From contig CM069869.1 in the NCBI GenBank assembly GCA_036172665.1, positions 248,001 to 312,000 on the forward strand: 64,000 bases of DNA, given 5' to 3'. Both the position numbers and the translations under genes were made by a program. Shown here piece by piece: positions 49,133 to 60,633 of this stretch. The number at the start of each line of letters is the position of its first letter. Position 1 is the first letter of the stretch. Below the pieces are notes generated by a model. It was not told the origin of the DNA. It saw only the letters and a list, made by a program, of their open reading frames with translations, and made no database searches. Origin of the DNA: Prosopocoilus inquinatus. Its lineage: Eukaryota > Arthropoda > Insecta > Coleoptera > Lucanidae.

Positions 49133-52100
49133 TCATACCCGGCGCCTCCGCCAATTTTTTTCAGAAAAATCGCGATTACTCAGAGACGGAGAGAAATGGA
49201 ACGATGCTGTCTTCTCCGTTGGATGACCAGTGGAGAACGTCATTCTCCTGAGAGGGAAACCTTTAATTCCCCCAAAAACAGCAATTTTTCCAAAGCGAAA
49301 ACTTCTTTTCCAATCGAGTGTGAAGGTCGAAACTGCATCTGTATTATGCAGCTGGCCGAATGCTACGCAGCAGTGAAAACCAAATCTTCCTAACTCCAAC
49401 CGTTCCGGAGATATTGCTTGTTAAAATTCATACCCGGCGCCTCCGCCAATATTTTTCAGAAAAATCGCGATTACTCAGAGACGGAGAGAAATGGAACGAT
49501 GCTGTCTTCTCCGTTGGATGACCAGTGGAGAACGTCATTCTCCTGAGAGGTAAACGTTTAATTCCCCCAAAAACAGCAATTTTTCCAAAGCGAAAACTTC
49601 TTTTCCAATCGAGTGTGAAGGTCGAAACTGCATCTGTATTATGCAGCTGGCCGAATGCTACGCAGCAGTGAAAACCACATCTTCCTAACTCCAACCGTTC
49701 CGGAGATATTGCTTGTTTAAATTCATACCCGGCGCCTCCGCCAATTCCTCTCTGAAAAATCGCGATTACTCAGAGACGGAGAGAAATGGAACGATGCTGT
49801 CTTCTCCGTTGGATGACCAGTGGAGAACGTCATTCTCCTGAGAGGTAAACGTTTAATTCCCCCACAAACAGCAATTTTTCCAAAGCGAAAACTTCTTTTC
49901 CAATCGAGTGTGAAGGTCGAAACTGCATCTGTATTATGCAGCTGGCCGAATGCTACGCAGCAGTGAAAACCACATCTTCCTAACTCCAACCGTTCCGGAG
50001 ATATTGCTTGTTAAAATTCATACCCGGCGCCTCCGCCAATTTTTATCAGAAAAATCGCGATTACTCAGAGACGGAGAGAAATGGAACGATGCTGTCTTCT
50101 CCGTTGGATGACCAGTGGAGAACGTCATTCTCCTGAGAGGTAAACGTTTAATTCCCCCAAAAACAGCAATTTTTCCAAAGCGAAAACTTCTTTTCCAATC
50201 GAGTGTGAAGGTCGAAACTGCATCTGTATTATGCAGCTGGCCGAATGCTACGCAGCAGTGAAAACCACATCTTCCTAACTCCAACCGTTCCGGAGATATT
50301 GCTTGTTAAAATTCATACCCGGCGCCTCCGCCAATTCCTCTCTGAAAAATCGCGATTACTCAGAGACGGAGAGAAATGGAACGATGCTGTCTTCTCCGTT
50401 GGATGACCAGTGGAGAACGTCATTCTCCTGAGAGGTAAACGTTTAATTCCCCCAAAAACAGCAATTTTTCCAAAGCGAAAACTTCTTTTCCAATCGAGTG
50501 TGAAGGTCGAAACTGCATCTGTATTATGCAGCTGGCCGAATGCTACGCAGCAGTGAAAACCACATCTTCCTAACTCCAACCGTTCCGGAGATATTGCTTG
50601 TTTAATTTCATACCCGGCGCCTCCGCCAATTTTTTTCAGAAAAATCGCGATTACTCAGAGACGGAGAGAAATGGAACGATGCTGTCTTCTCCGTTGGATG
50701 ACCAGTGGAGAACGTCATTCTCATGAGAGGTAAACGTTTAATTCCCCCAAAAACAGCAATTTTTCCAAAGCGAAAACTTCTTTTCCAATCGAGTGTGAAG
50801 GTCGAAACTGCATCTGTATTATGCAGCTGGCCGAATGCTACGCAGCAGTGAAAACCACATCTTCCTAACTCCAACCGTTCCGGAGATATTGCTTGTTTAA
50901 ATTCATACCCGGCGCCTCCGCCAATTCCTCTCTGAAAAATCGCGATTACTCAGAGACGGAGAGAAATGGAACGATGCTGTCTTCTCCGTTGGATGACCAG
51001 TGGAGAACGTCATTCTCCTGAGAGGGAAACCTTTAATTCCCCCAAAAACAGCAATTTTTCCAAAGCGAAAACTTCTTTTCCAATCGAGTGTGAAGGTCGA
51101 AACTGCATCTGTATTATGCAGCTGGCCGAATGCTACGCAGCAGTGAAAACCAAATCTTCCTAACTCCAACCGTTCCGGAGATATTGCTTGTTAAAATTCA
51201 TACCCGGCGCCTCCGCCAATATTTTTCAGAAAAATCGCGATTACTCAGAGACGGAGAGAAATGGAACGATGCTGTCTTCTCCGTTGGATGACCAGTGGAG
51301 AACGTCATTCTCCTGAGAGGTAAACGTTTAATTCCCCCAAAAACAGCAATTTTTCCAAAGCGAAAACTTCTTTTCCAATCGAGTGTGAAGGTCGAAACTG
51401 CATCTGTATTATGCAGCTGGCCGAATGCTACGCAGCAGTGAAAACCACATCTTCCTAACTCCAACCGTTCCGGAGATATTGCTTGTTTAAATTCATACCC
51501 GGCGCCTCCGCCAATTCCTCTCTGAAAAATCGCGATTACTCAGAGACGGAGAGAAATGGAACGATGCTGTCTTCTCCGTTGGATGACCAGTGGAGAACGT
51601 CATTCTCCTGAGAGGTAAACGTTTAATTCCCCCACAAACAGCAATTTTTCCAAAGCGAAAACTTCTTTTCCAATCGAGTGTGAAGGTCGAAACTGCATCT
51701 GTATTATGCAGCTGGCCGAATGCTACGCAGCAGTGAAAACCACATCTTCCTAACTCCAACCGTTCCGGAGATATTGCTTGTTAAAATTCATACCCGGCGC
51801 CTCCGCCAATTTTTATCAGAAAAATCGCGATTACTCAGAGACGGAGAGAAATGGAACGATGCTGTCTTCTCCGTTGGATGACCAGTGGAGAACGTCATTC
51901 TCCTGAGAGGTAAACGTTTAATTCCCCCAAAAACAGCAATTTTTCCAAAGCGAAAACTTCTTTTCCAATCGAGTGTGAAGGTCGAAACTGCATCTGTATT
52001 ATGCAGCTGGCCGAATGCTACGCAGCAGTGAAAACCACATCTTCCTAACTCCAACCGTTCCGGAGATATTGCTTGTTAAAATTCATACCCGGCGCCTCCG

Positions 52101-52672
52101 CCAATTCCTCTCTGAAAAATCGCGATTACTCAGAGACGGAGAGAAATGGAACGATGCTGTCTTCTCCGTTGGATGACCAGTGGAGAACGTCATTCTCCTG
52201 AGAGGTAAACGTTTAATTCCCCCAAAAACAGCAATTTTTCCAAAGCGAAAACTTCTTTTCCAATCGAGTGTGAAGGTCGAAACTGCATCTGTATTATGCA
52301 GCTGGCCGAATGCTACGCAGCAGTGAAAACCACATCTTCCTAACTCCAACCGTTCCGGAGATATTGCTTGTTTAATTTCATACCCGGCGCCTCCGCCAAT
52401 TTTTTTCAGAAAAATCGCGATTACTCAGAGACGGAGAGAAATGGAACGATGCTGTCTTCTCCGTTGGATGACCAGTGGAGAACGTCATTCTCATGAGAGG
52501 TAAACGTTTAATTCCCCCAAAAACAGCAATTTTTCCAAAGCGAAAACTTCTTTTCCAATCGAGTGTGAAGGTCGAAACTGCATCTGTATTATGCAGCTGG
52601 CCGAATGCTACGCAGCAGTGAAAACCACATCTTCCTAACTCCAACCGTTCCGGAGATATTGCTTGTTAAAAT
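49133..52672 (+). repeat. Six-monomer tandem duplication (1770 bp x 2)
   Basis: 49133-50902 and 50903-52672 share the order AAACCTTT with A251, EKY, ERN with C143, TTTTTATCA, ERN, TTCTCA starting TTTAATTTC. By eye the last five monomers match base for base. The first differs at its start, with the plain T-run box in copy 1 and the ERN box in copy 2. That marks the exchange point within the first monomer. Confidence 0.9.
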
Positions 52673-53556
52673 TCATACCCGGCGCCTCCGCCAATTTTTT
52701 TCAGAAAAATCGCGATTACTCAGAGACGGAGAGAAATGGAACGATGCTGTCTTCTCCGTTGGATGACCAGTGGAGAACGTCATTCTCATGAGAGGTAAAC
52801 GTTTAATTCCCCCAAAACAGCAATTTTTCCAAAGCGAAAACTTCTTTTCCAATCGAGTGTGAAGGTCGAAACTGCATCTGTATTATGCAGCTGGCCGAAT
52901 GCAACGCAGCAGTGAAAACCACATCTTCCTAACTCCAACCGTTCCGGAGATATTGCTTGTTTAAATTCATACCCGGCGCCTCCGCCAATTCCTCTTTGAA
53001 AAATCGCGATTACTCAGAGACGGAGAGAAATGGAACGATGCTGTCTTCTCCGTTGGATGACCAGTGGAGAACGTCATTCTCCTGAGAGGGAAACGTTTAA
53101 TTCCCCCACAAACAGCAATTTTTCCAAAGCGAAAACTTCTTTTCCAATCGAGTGTGAAGGTCGAAACTGCATCTGTATTATGCAGCTGGCCGAATGCTAC
53201 GCAGCAGTGAAAACCACATCTTCCTAACTCCAACCGTTCCGGAGATATTGCTTGTTAAAATTCATACCCGGCGCCTCCGCCAATTCCTCTCTGAAAAATC
53301 GCGATTACTCAGAGACGGAGAGAAATGGAACGATGCTGTCTTCTCCGTTGGATGACCAGTGGAGAACGTCATTCTCCTGAGAGGTAAACGTTTAATTCCC
53401 CCAAAAACAGCAATTTTTCCAAAGCGAAAACTTCTTTTCCAATCGAGTGTGAAGGTCGAAACTGCATCTGTATTATGCAGCTGGCCGAATGCTACGCAGC
53501 AGTGAAAACCACATCTTCCTAACTCCAACCGTTCCGGAGATATTGCTTGTTAAAAT
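52673..53556 (+). repeat. A4 unit, KRN unit and ERN unit
   Basis: An A4/TTCTCA monomer ending AATGCAACGC (294 bp), a KRN unit and an ERN unit. The first two resemble 45891-46479. Confidence 0.8.
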
Positions 53557-54736
53557 TCATACCCGGCGCCTCCGCCAATTTTTTTCAGAAAAATCGCGAT
53601 TACTCAGAGACGGAAAGAAATGGAACGATGCTGTCTTCTCCGTTGGATGACCAGTGGAGAACGTCATTCTCATGAGAGGTAAACGTTTAATTCCCCCAAA
53701 AACAGCAATTTTTCCAAAGCGAAAACTTCTTTTCCAATCGAGTGTGAAGGCCGAAACTGCATCTGTATTATGCAGCTGACCGAATGCTACGCAGCAGTGA
53801 AAACCACATCTTCCTAACTCCAACCGTTCCGGAGATATTGCTTGTTAAAATTCATACCCGGCGCCTCCGCCAATTTTTATCAGAAAAATCGCGATTACTC
53901 AGAGACGGAGAGAAATGGAACGATGCTGTCTTCTCCGTTGGATGACCAGTGGAGAACGTCATTCTCCTGAGAGGTAAACGTTTAATTCCCCCAAAAACAG
54001 CAATTTTTCCAAAGCGAAAACTTCTTTTCCAATCGAGTGTGAAGGTCGAAACTGCATCTGTATTATGCAGCTGGCCGAATGCTACGCAGCAGTGAAAACC
54101 AAATCTTCCTAACTCCAACCGTTCCGGAGATATTGCTTGTTAAAATTCATACCCGGCGCCTCCGCCAATTTTTTTCAGAAAAATCGCGATTACTCAGAGA
54201 CGGAGAGAAATGGAACGATGCTGTCTTCTCCGTTGGATGACCAGTGGAGAACGTCATTCCCCTGAGAGGGAAACGTTTAATTCCCCCACAAACAGCAATT
54301 TTTCCAAAGCGAAAACTTCTTTTCCAATCGAGTGTGAAGGTCGAAACTGCATCTGTATTATGCAGCTGACCGAATGCTACGCAGCAGTGAAAACCACATC
54401 TTCCTAACTCCAACCGTTCCGGAGATATTGCTTGTTAAAATTCATACCCGGCGCCTCCGCCAATTTTTTCCAGAAAAATCGCGATTACTCAGAGATGGAG
54501 AGAGATGGAACGATGCTGTTTTCTCCGTTGGATGACCAGTGGAGAACGTCATTCCCCTGAGAGGTAAACGTTTAATTCCCCCAAAAACAGCAATTTTTCC
54601 AAAGCGAAAACTTCTTTTCCAATCGAGTGTGAAGGTCGAAACTGCATCTGTATTATGCAGCTGGCCGAATGCTACGCAGCAGTGAAAACCACATCTTCCT
54701 AACTCCAACCGTTCCGGAGATATTGCTTGTTAAAAT
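53557..54736 (+). repeat. Block D, copy 3, plus one monomer
   Basis: The trio of 13464 and 44711 is followed by the ATGGAGAGAGATGG/TTTTTTCCA unit. The first monomer has a private GAAGGCCG (about 53748). Confidence 0.8.
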
Positions 54737-56211
54737 TCATACCCGGCGCCTCCGCCAATTTTTTTCAGAAAAATCGCGATTACTCAGAGACGGAGAGAAA
54801 TGGAACGATGCTGTCTTCTCCGTTGGATGACCAGTGGAGAACGTCATTCTCCTGAGAGGGAAACCTTTAATTCCCCCAAAAACAGCAATTTTTCCAAAGC
54901 GAAAACTTCTTTTCCAATCGAGTGTGAAGGTCGAAACTGCATCTGTATTATGCAGCTGGCCGAATGCTACGCAGCAGTGAAAACCACATCTTCCTAACTC
55001 CAACCGTTCCGGAGATATTGCTTGTTAAAATTCATACCCGGCGCCTCCGCCAATATTTTTCAGAAAAATCGCGATTACTCAGAGACGGAGAGAAATGGAA
55101 CGATGCTGTCTTCTCCGTTGGATGACCAGTGGAGAACGTCATTCTCCTGAGAGGTAAACGTTTAATTCCCCCAAAAACAGCAATTTTTCCAAAGCGAAAA
55201 CTTCTTTTCCAATCGAGTGTGAAGGTCGAAACTGCATCTGTATTATGCAGCTGGCCGAATGCTACGCAGCAGTGAAAACCACATCTTCCTAACTCCAACC
55301 GTTCCGGAGATATTGCTTGTTTAAATTCATACCCGGCGCCTCCGCCAATTCCTCTCTGAAAAATCGCGATTACTCAGAGACGGAGAGAAATGGAACGATG
55401 CTGTCTTCTCCGTTGGATGACCAGTGGAGAACGTCATTCTCCTGAGAGGTAAACGTTTAATTCCCCCACAAACAGCAATTTTTCCAAAGCGAAAACTTCT
55501 TTTCCAATCGAGTGTGAAGGTCGAAACTGCATCTGTATTATGCAGCTGGCCGAATGCTACGCAGCAGTGAAAACCACATCTTCCTAACTCCAACCGTTCC
55601 GGAGATATTGCTTGTTAAAATTCATACCCGGCGCCTCCGCCAATTTTTATCAGAAAAATCGCGATTACTCAGAGACGGAGAGAAATGGAACGATGCTGTC
55701 TTCTCCGTTGGATGACCAGTGGAGAACGTCATTCTCCTGAGAGGTAAACGTTTAATTCCCCCAAAAACAGCAATTTTTCCAAAGCGAAAACTTCTTTTCC
55801 AATCGAGTGTGAAGGTCGAAACTGCATCTGTATTATGCAGCTGGCCGAATGCTACGCAGCAGTGAAAACCACATCTTCCTAACTCCAACCGTTCCGGAGA
55901 TATTGCTTGTTAAAATTCATACCCGGCGCCTCCGCCAATTCCTCTCTGAAAAATCGCGATTACTCAGAGACGGAGAGAAATGGAACGATGCTGTCTTCTC
56001 CGTTGGATGACCAGTGGAGAACGTCATTCTCCTGAGAGGTAAACGTTTAATTCCCCCAAAAACAGCAATTTTTCCAAAGCGAAAACTTCTTTTCCAATCG
56101 AGTGTGAAGGTCGAAACTGCATCTGTATTATGCAGCTGGCCGAATGCTACGCAGCAGTGAAAACCACATCTTCCTAACTCCAACCGTTCCGGAGATATTG
56201 CTTGTTAAAAT
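54737..56211 (+). repeat. Partial third copy of the six-monomer unit
   Basis: Five monomers follow the order of 49133-50607: AAACCTTT, EKY, ERN with C143, TTTTTATCA, ERN. It differs by C at rel 251 in the first unit. The sixth monomer is replaced by a CCACC/TTCAAAAGC unit. Confidence 0.85.
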
Positions 56212-57390
56212 TCATACCCGGCGCCTCCGCCAATTTTTTTCAGAAAAATCGCGAATACTCAGAGACGGAGAGAAATGGAACGATGCTGTCTTCTCCGTTG
56301 GATGACCAGTGGAGAACGTCATTCTCCTGAGAGGTAAACGTTTAATTCCACCAAAAACAGCAATTTTTCAAAAGCGAAAACTTCTTTTCCAATCGAGTGT
56401 GAAGGTCGAAACTGCATCTGTATTATGCAGCTGGCCGAATGCTACGCAGCAGTGAAAACCACATCTTCCTAACTCCAACCGTTCCGGAGATATTGCTTGT
56501 TAAAGTTCATACCCGGCGCCTCCGCCAATTTTTTTCAGAAAAATCGCGAATACTCAGAGACGGAGAGAAATGGAACGATGCTGTCTTCTCCGTTGGATGA
56601 CCAGTGGAGAACGTCATTCTCCTGAGAGGTAAACGTTTAATTCCCCCAAAAACAGCAATTTTTCAAAAGCGAAAACTTCTTTTCCAATCGAGTGTGAAGG
56701 TCGAAACTGCATCTGTATCATGCAGCTGGCCGAATGCTACGCAGCAGTGAAAACCACATCTTCCTAACTCCAACCGTTCCGGAGATATTGCTTGTTAAAA
56801 TTCATACCCGGCGCCTCCGCCAATTTTTTTCAGAAAAATCGCGAATACTCAGAGACGGAGAGAAATGGAACGATGCTGTCTTCTCCGTTGGATGACCAGT
56901 GGAGAACGTCATTCTCATGAGAGGTAAACGTTTAATTCCCCCAAAACAGCAATTTTTCCAAAGCGAAAACTTCTTTTCCAATCGAGTGTGAAGGTCGAAA
57001 CTGCATCTGTATTATGCAGCTGGCCGAATGCTACGCAGCAGTGAAAACCACATCTTCCTAACTCCAACCGTTCCGGAGATATTGCTTGTTAAAATTCATA
57101 CCCGGCGCCTCCGCCAATTTTTTTCAGAAAAATCGCGATTACTCAGAGACGGAGAGAAATGGAACGATGCTGTCTTCTCCGTTGGATGACCAGTGGAGAA
57201 CGTCATTCTCCTGAGAGGTAAACGTTTAATTCCCCCAAAAACAGCAATTTTTCCAAAGCGAAAACTTCTTTTCCAATCGAGTGTGAAGGTCGAAACTGCA
57301 TCTGTATTATGCAGCTGGCCGAATGCTACGCAGCAGTGAAAACCACATCTTCCTAACTCCAACCGTTCCGGAGATATTGCTTGTTAAAAT
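56212..57390 (+). repeat. Four monomers with TTCAAAAGC and A4 marks
   Basis: The CCACC/TTCAAAAGC unit and following TAAAGTTC start match 4045-4340. The next units (TTCAAAAGC with C at rel 213, then A4/TTCTCA) match 14644-15232 and 16118-16706. This is a mosaic of left-arm and 14-17 kb types. Confidence 0.8.
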
Positions 57391-59158
57391 TCATACCCGG
57401 CGCCTCCGCCAATTTTTATCAGAAAAATCGCGATTACTCAGAGACGGAGAGAAATGGAACGATGCTGTCTTCTCCGTTGGATGACCAGTGGAGAACGTCA
57501 TTCTCCTGAGAGGTAAACGTTTAATTCCCCCAAAACAGCAATTTTTCCAAAGCGAAAACTTCTTTTCCAATCGAGTGTGAAGGTCGAAACTGCATCTGTA
57601 TTATGCAGCTGGCCGAATGCTACGCAGCAGTGAAAACCACATCTTCCTAACTCCAACCGTTCCGGAGATATTGCTTGTTAAAATTCATACCCGGCGCCTC
57701 CGCCAATTTTTATCAGAAAAATCGCGATTACTCAGAGACGGAGAGAAATGGAACGATGCTGTCTTCTCCGTTGGATGACCAGTGGAGAACGTCATTCTCC
57801 TGAGAGGTAAACGTTTAATTCCCCCAAAAACAGCAATTTTTCCAAAGCGAAAACTTCTTTTCCAATCGAGTGTGAAGGTCGAAACTGCATCTGTATTATG
57901 CAGCTGGCCGAATGCTACGCAGCAGTGAAAACCAATTCTTCCTAACTCCAACCGTTCCGGAGATATTGCTTGTTAAAATTCATACCCGGCGCCTCCGCCA
58001 ATTTTTTCCAGAAAAATCGCGATTACTCAGAGATGGAGAGAGATGGAACGATGCTGTTTTCTCCGTTGGATGACCAGTGGAGAACGTCATTCCCCTGAGA
58101 GGTAAACGTTTAATTCCCCCAAAAACAGCAATTTTTCCAAAGCGAAAACTTCTTTTCCAATCGAGTGTGAAGGTCGAAACTGCATCTGTATTATGCAGCT
58201 GGCCGAATGCTACGCAGCAGTGAAAACCACATCTTCCTAACTCCAACCGTTCCGGAGATATTGCTTGTTTAAATTCATACCCGGCGCCTCCGCCAATTCC
58301 TCTCTGAAAAATCGCGATTACTCAGAGACGGAGAGAAATGGAACGATGCTGTCTTCTCCGTTGGATGACCAGTGGAGAACGTCATTCTCCTGAGAGGTAA
58401 ACGTTTAATTCCCCCAAAACAGCAATTTTTCCAAAGCGAAAACTTCTTTTCCAATCGAGTGTGAAGGTCGAAACTGCATCTGTATTATGCAGCTGGCCGA
58501 ATGCTACGCAGCAGTGAAAACCACATCTTCCTAACTCCAACCGTTCCGGAGATATTGCTTGTTAAAATTCATACCCGGCGCCTCCGCCAATTTTTATCAG
58601 AAAAATCGCGATTACTCAGAGACGGAGAGAAATGGAACGATGCTGTCTTCTCCGTTGGATGACCAGTGGAGAACGTCATTCTCCTGAGAGGTAAACGTTT
58701 AATTCCCCCAAAAACAGCAATTTTTCCAAAGCGAAAACTTCTTTTCCAATCGAGTGTGAAGGTCGAAACTGCATCTGTATTATGCAGCTGGCCGAATGCT
58801 ACGCAGCAGTGAAAACCAATTCTTCCTAACTCCAACCGTTCCGGAGATATTGCTTGTTAAAATTCATACCCGGCGCCTCCGCCAATTTTTTCCAGAAAAA
58901 TCGCGATTACTCAGAGATGGAGAGAGATGGAACGATGCTGTTTTCTCCGTTGGATGACCAGTGGAGAACGTCATTCCCCTGAGAGGTAAACGTTTAATTC
59001 CCCCAAAAACAGCAATTTTTCCAAAGCGAAAACTTCTTTTCCAATCGAGTGTGAAGGTCGAAACTGCATCTGTATTATGCAGCTGGCCGAATGCTACGCA
59101 GCAGTGAAAACCACATCTTCCTAACTCCAACCGTTCCGGAGATATTGCTTGTTAAAAT
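57391..59158 (+). repeat. Three-monomer tandem duplication (884 bp x 2)
   Basis: 57391-58274 and 58275-59158 each contain an A4 unit, a unit with the rare CCAATTCTT end, and an ATGGAGAGAGATGG/TTTTTTCCA unit. CCAATTCTT is found only in these two copies. The first unit differs in its box (TTTTTATCA versus TTCCTCTCT), so the exchange point lies in that unit. Confidence 0.9.
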
Positions 59159-60633
59159 TCATACCCGGCGCCTCCGCCAATATTTTTCAGAAAAATCGCG
59201 ATTACTCAGAGACGGAGAGAAATGGAACGATGCTGTCTTCTCCGTTGGATGACCAGTGGAGAACGTCATTCTCCTGAGAGGTAAACGTTTAATTCCCCCA
59301 AAAACAGCAATTTTTCCAAAGCGAAAACTTCTTTTCCAATCGAGTGTGAAGGTCGAAACTGCATCTGTATTATGCAGCTGGCCGAATGCTACGCAGCAGT
59401 GAAAACCACATCTTCCTAACTCCAACCGTTCCGGAGATATTGCTTGTTTAAATTCATACCCGGCGCCTCCGCCAATTCCTCTCTGAAAAATCGCGATTAC
59501 TCAGAGACGGAGAGAAATGGAACGATGCTGTCTTCTCCGTTGGATGACCAGTGGAGAACGTCATTCTCCTGAGAGGTAAACGTTTAATTCCCCCAAAAAC
59601 AGCAATTTTTCCAAAGCGAAAACTTCTTTTCCAATCGAGTGTGAAGTTCGAAACTGCATCTGTATTATGCAGCTGGCCGAATGCTACGCAGCAGTGAAAA
59701 CCACATCTTCCTAACTCCAACCGTTCCGGAGATATTGCTTGTTAAAATTCATACCCGGCGCCTCCGCCAATTTTTTTCAGAAAAATCGCGATTACTCAGA
59801 GACGGAGAGAAATGGAACGATGCTGTCTTCTCCGTTGGATGACCAGTGGAGAACGTCATTCTCCTGAGAGGTAAACGTTTAATTCCCCCAAAAACAGCAA
59901 TTTTTCCAAAGCGAAAACTTCTTTTCCAATCGAGTGTGAAGGTCGAAACTGCATCTGTATCATGCAGCTGGCCGAATGCTACGCAGCAGTGAAAACCACA
60001 TCTTCCTAACTCCAACCGTTCCGGAGATATTGCTTGTTAAAATTCATACCCGGCGCCTCCGCCAATTTTTTTCAGAAAAATCGCGAATACTCAGAGACGG
60101 AGAGAAATGGAACGATGCTGTCTTCTCCGTTGGATGACCAGTGGAGAACGTCATTCTCATGAGAGGTAAACGTTTAATTCCCCCAAAAACAGCAATTTTT
60201 CCAAAGCGAAAACTTCTTTTCCAATCGAGTGTGAAGGTCGAAACTGCATCTGTATTATGCAGCTGGCCGAATGCTACGCAGCAGTGAAAACCACATCTTC
60301 CTAACTCCAACCGTTCCGGAGATATTGCTTGTTAAAATTCATACCCGGCGCCTCCGCCAATTTTTATCAGAAAAATCGCGATTACTCAGAGACGGAGAGA
60401 AATGGAACGATGCTGTCTTCTCCGTTGGATGACCAGTGGAGAACGTTATTCTCCTGAGAGGGAAACCTTTAATTCCCCCAAAAACAGCAATTTTTCCAAA
60501 GCGAAAACTTCTTTTCCAATCGAGTGTGAAGGTCGAAACTGCATCTGTATTATGCAGCTGGCCGAATGCTACGCAGCAGTGAAAACCACATCTTCCTAAC
60601 TCCAACCGTTCCGGAGATATTGCTTGTTAAAAT
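59159..60633 (+). repeat. Five-monomer block A, copy 3
   Basis: Third copy of the block, with GAAGTTCG in the unit starting at 59454. It is followed directly by the second copy of the long block otherwise found at 5225, so two blocks that are separate on the left are fused here. Confidence 0.85.
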
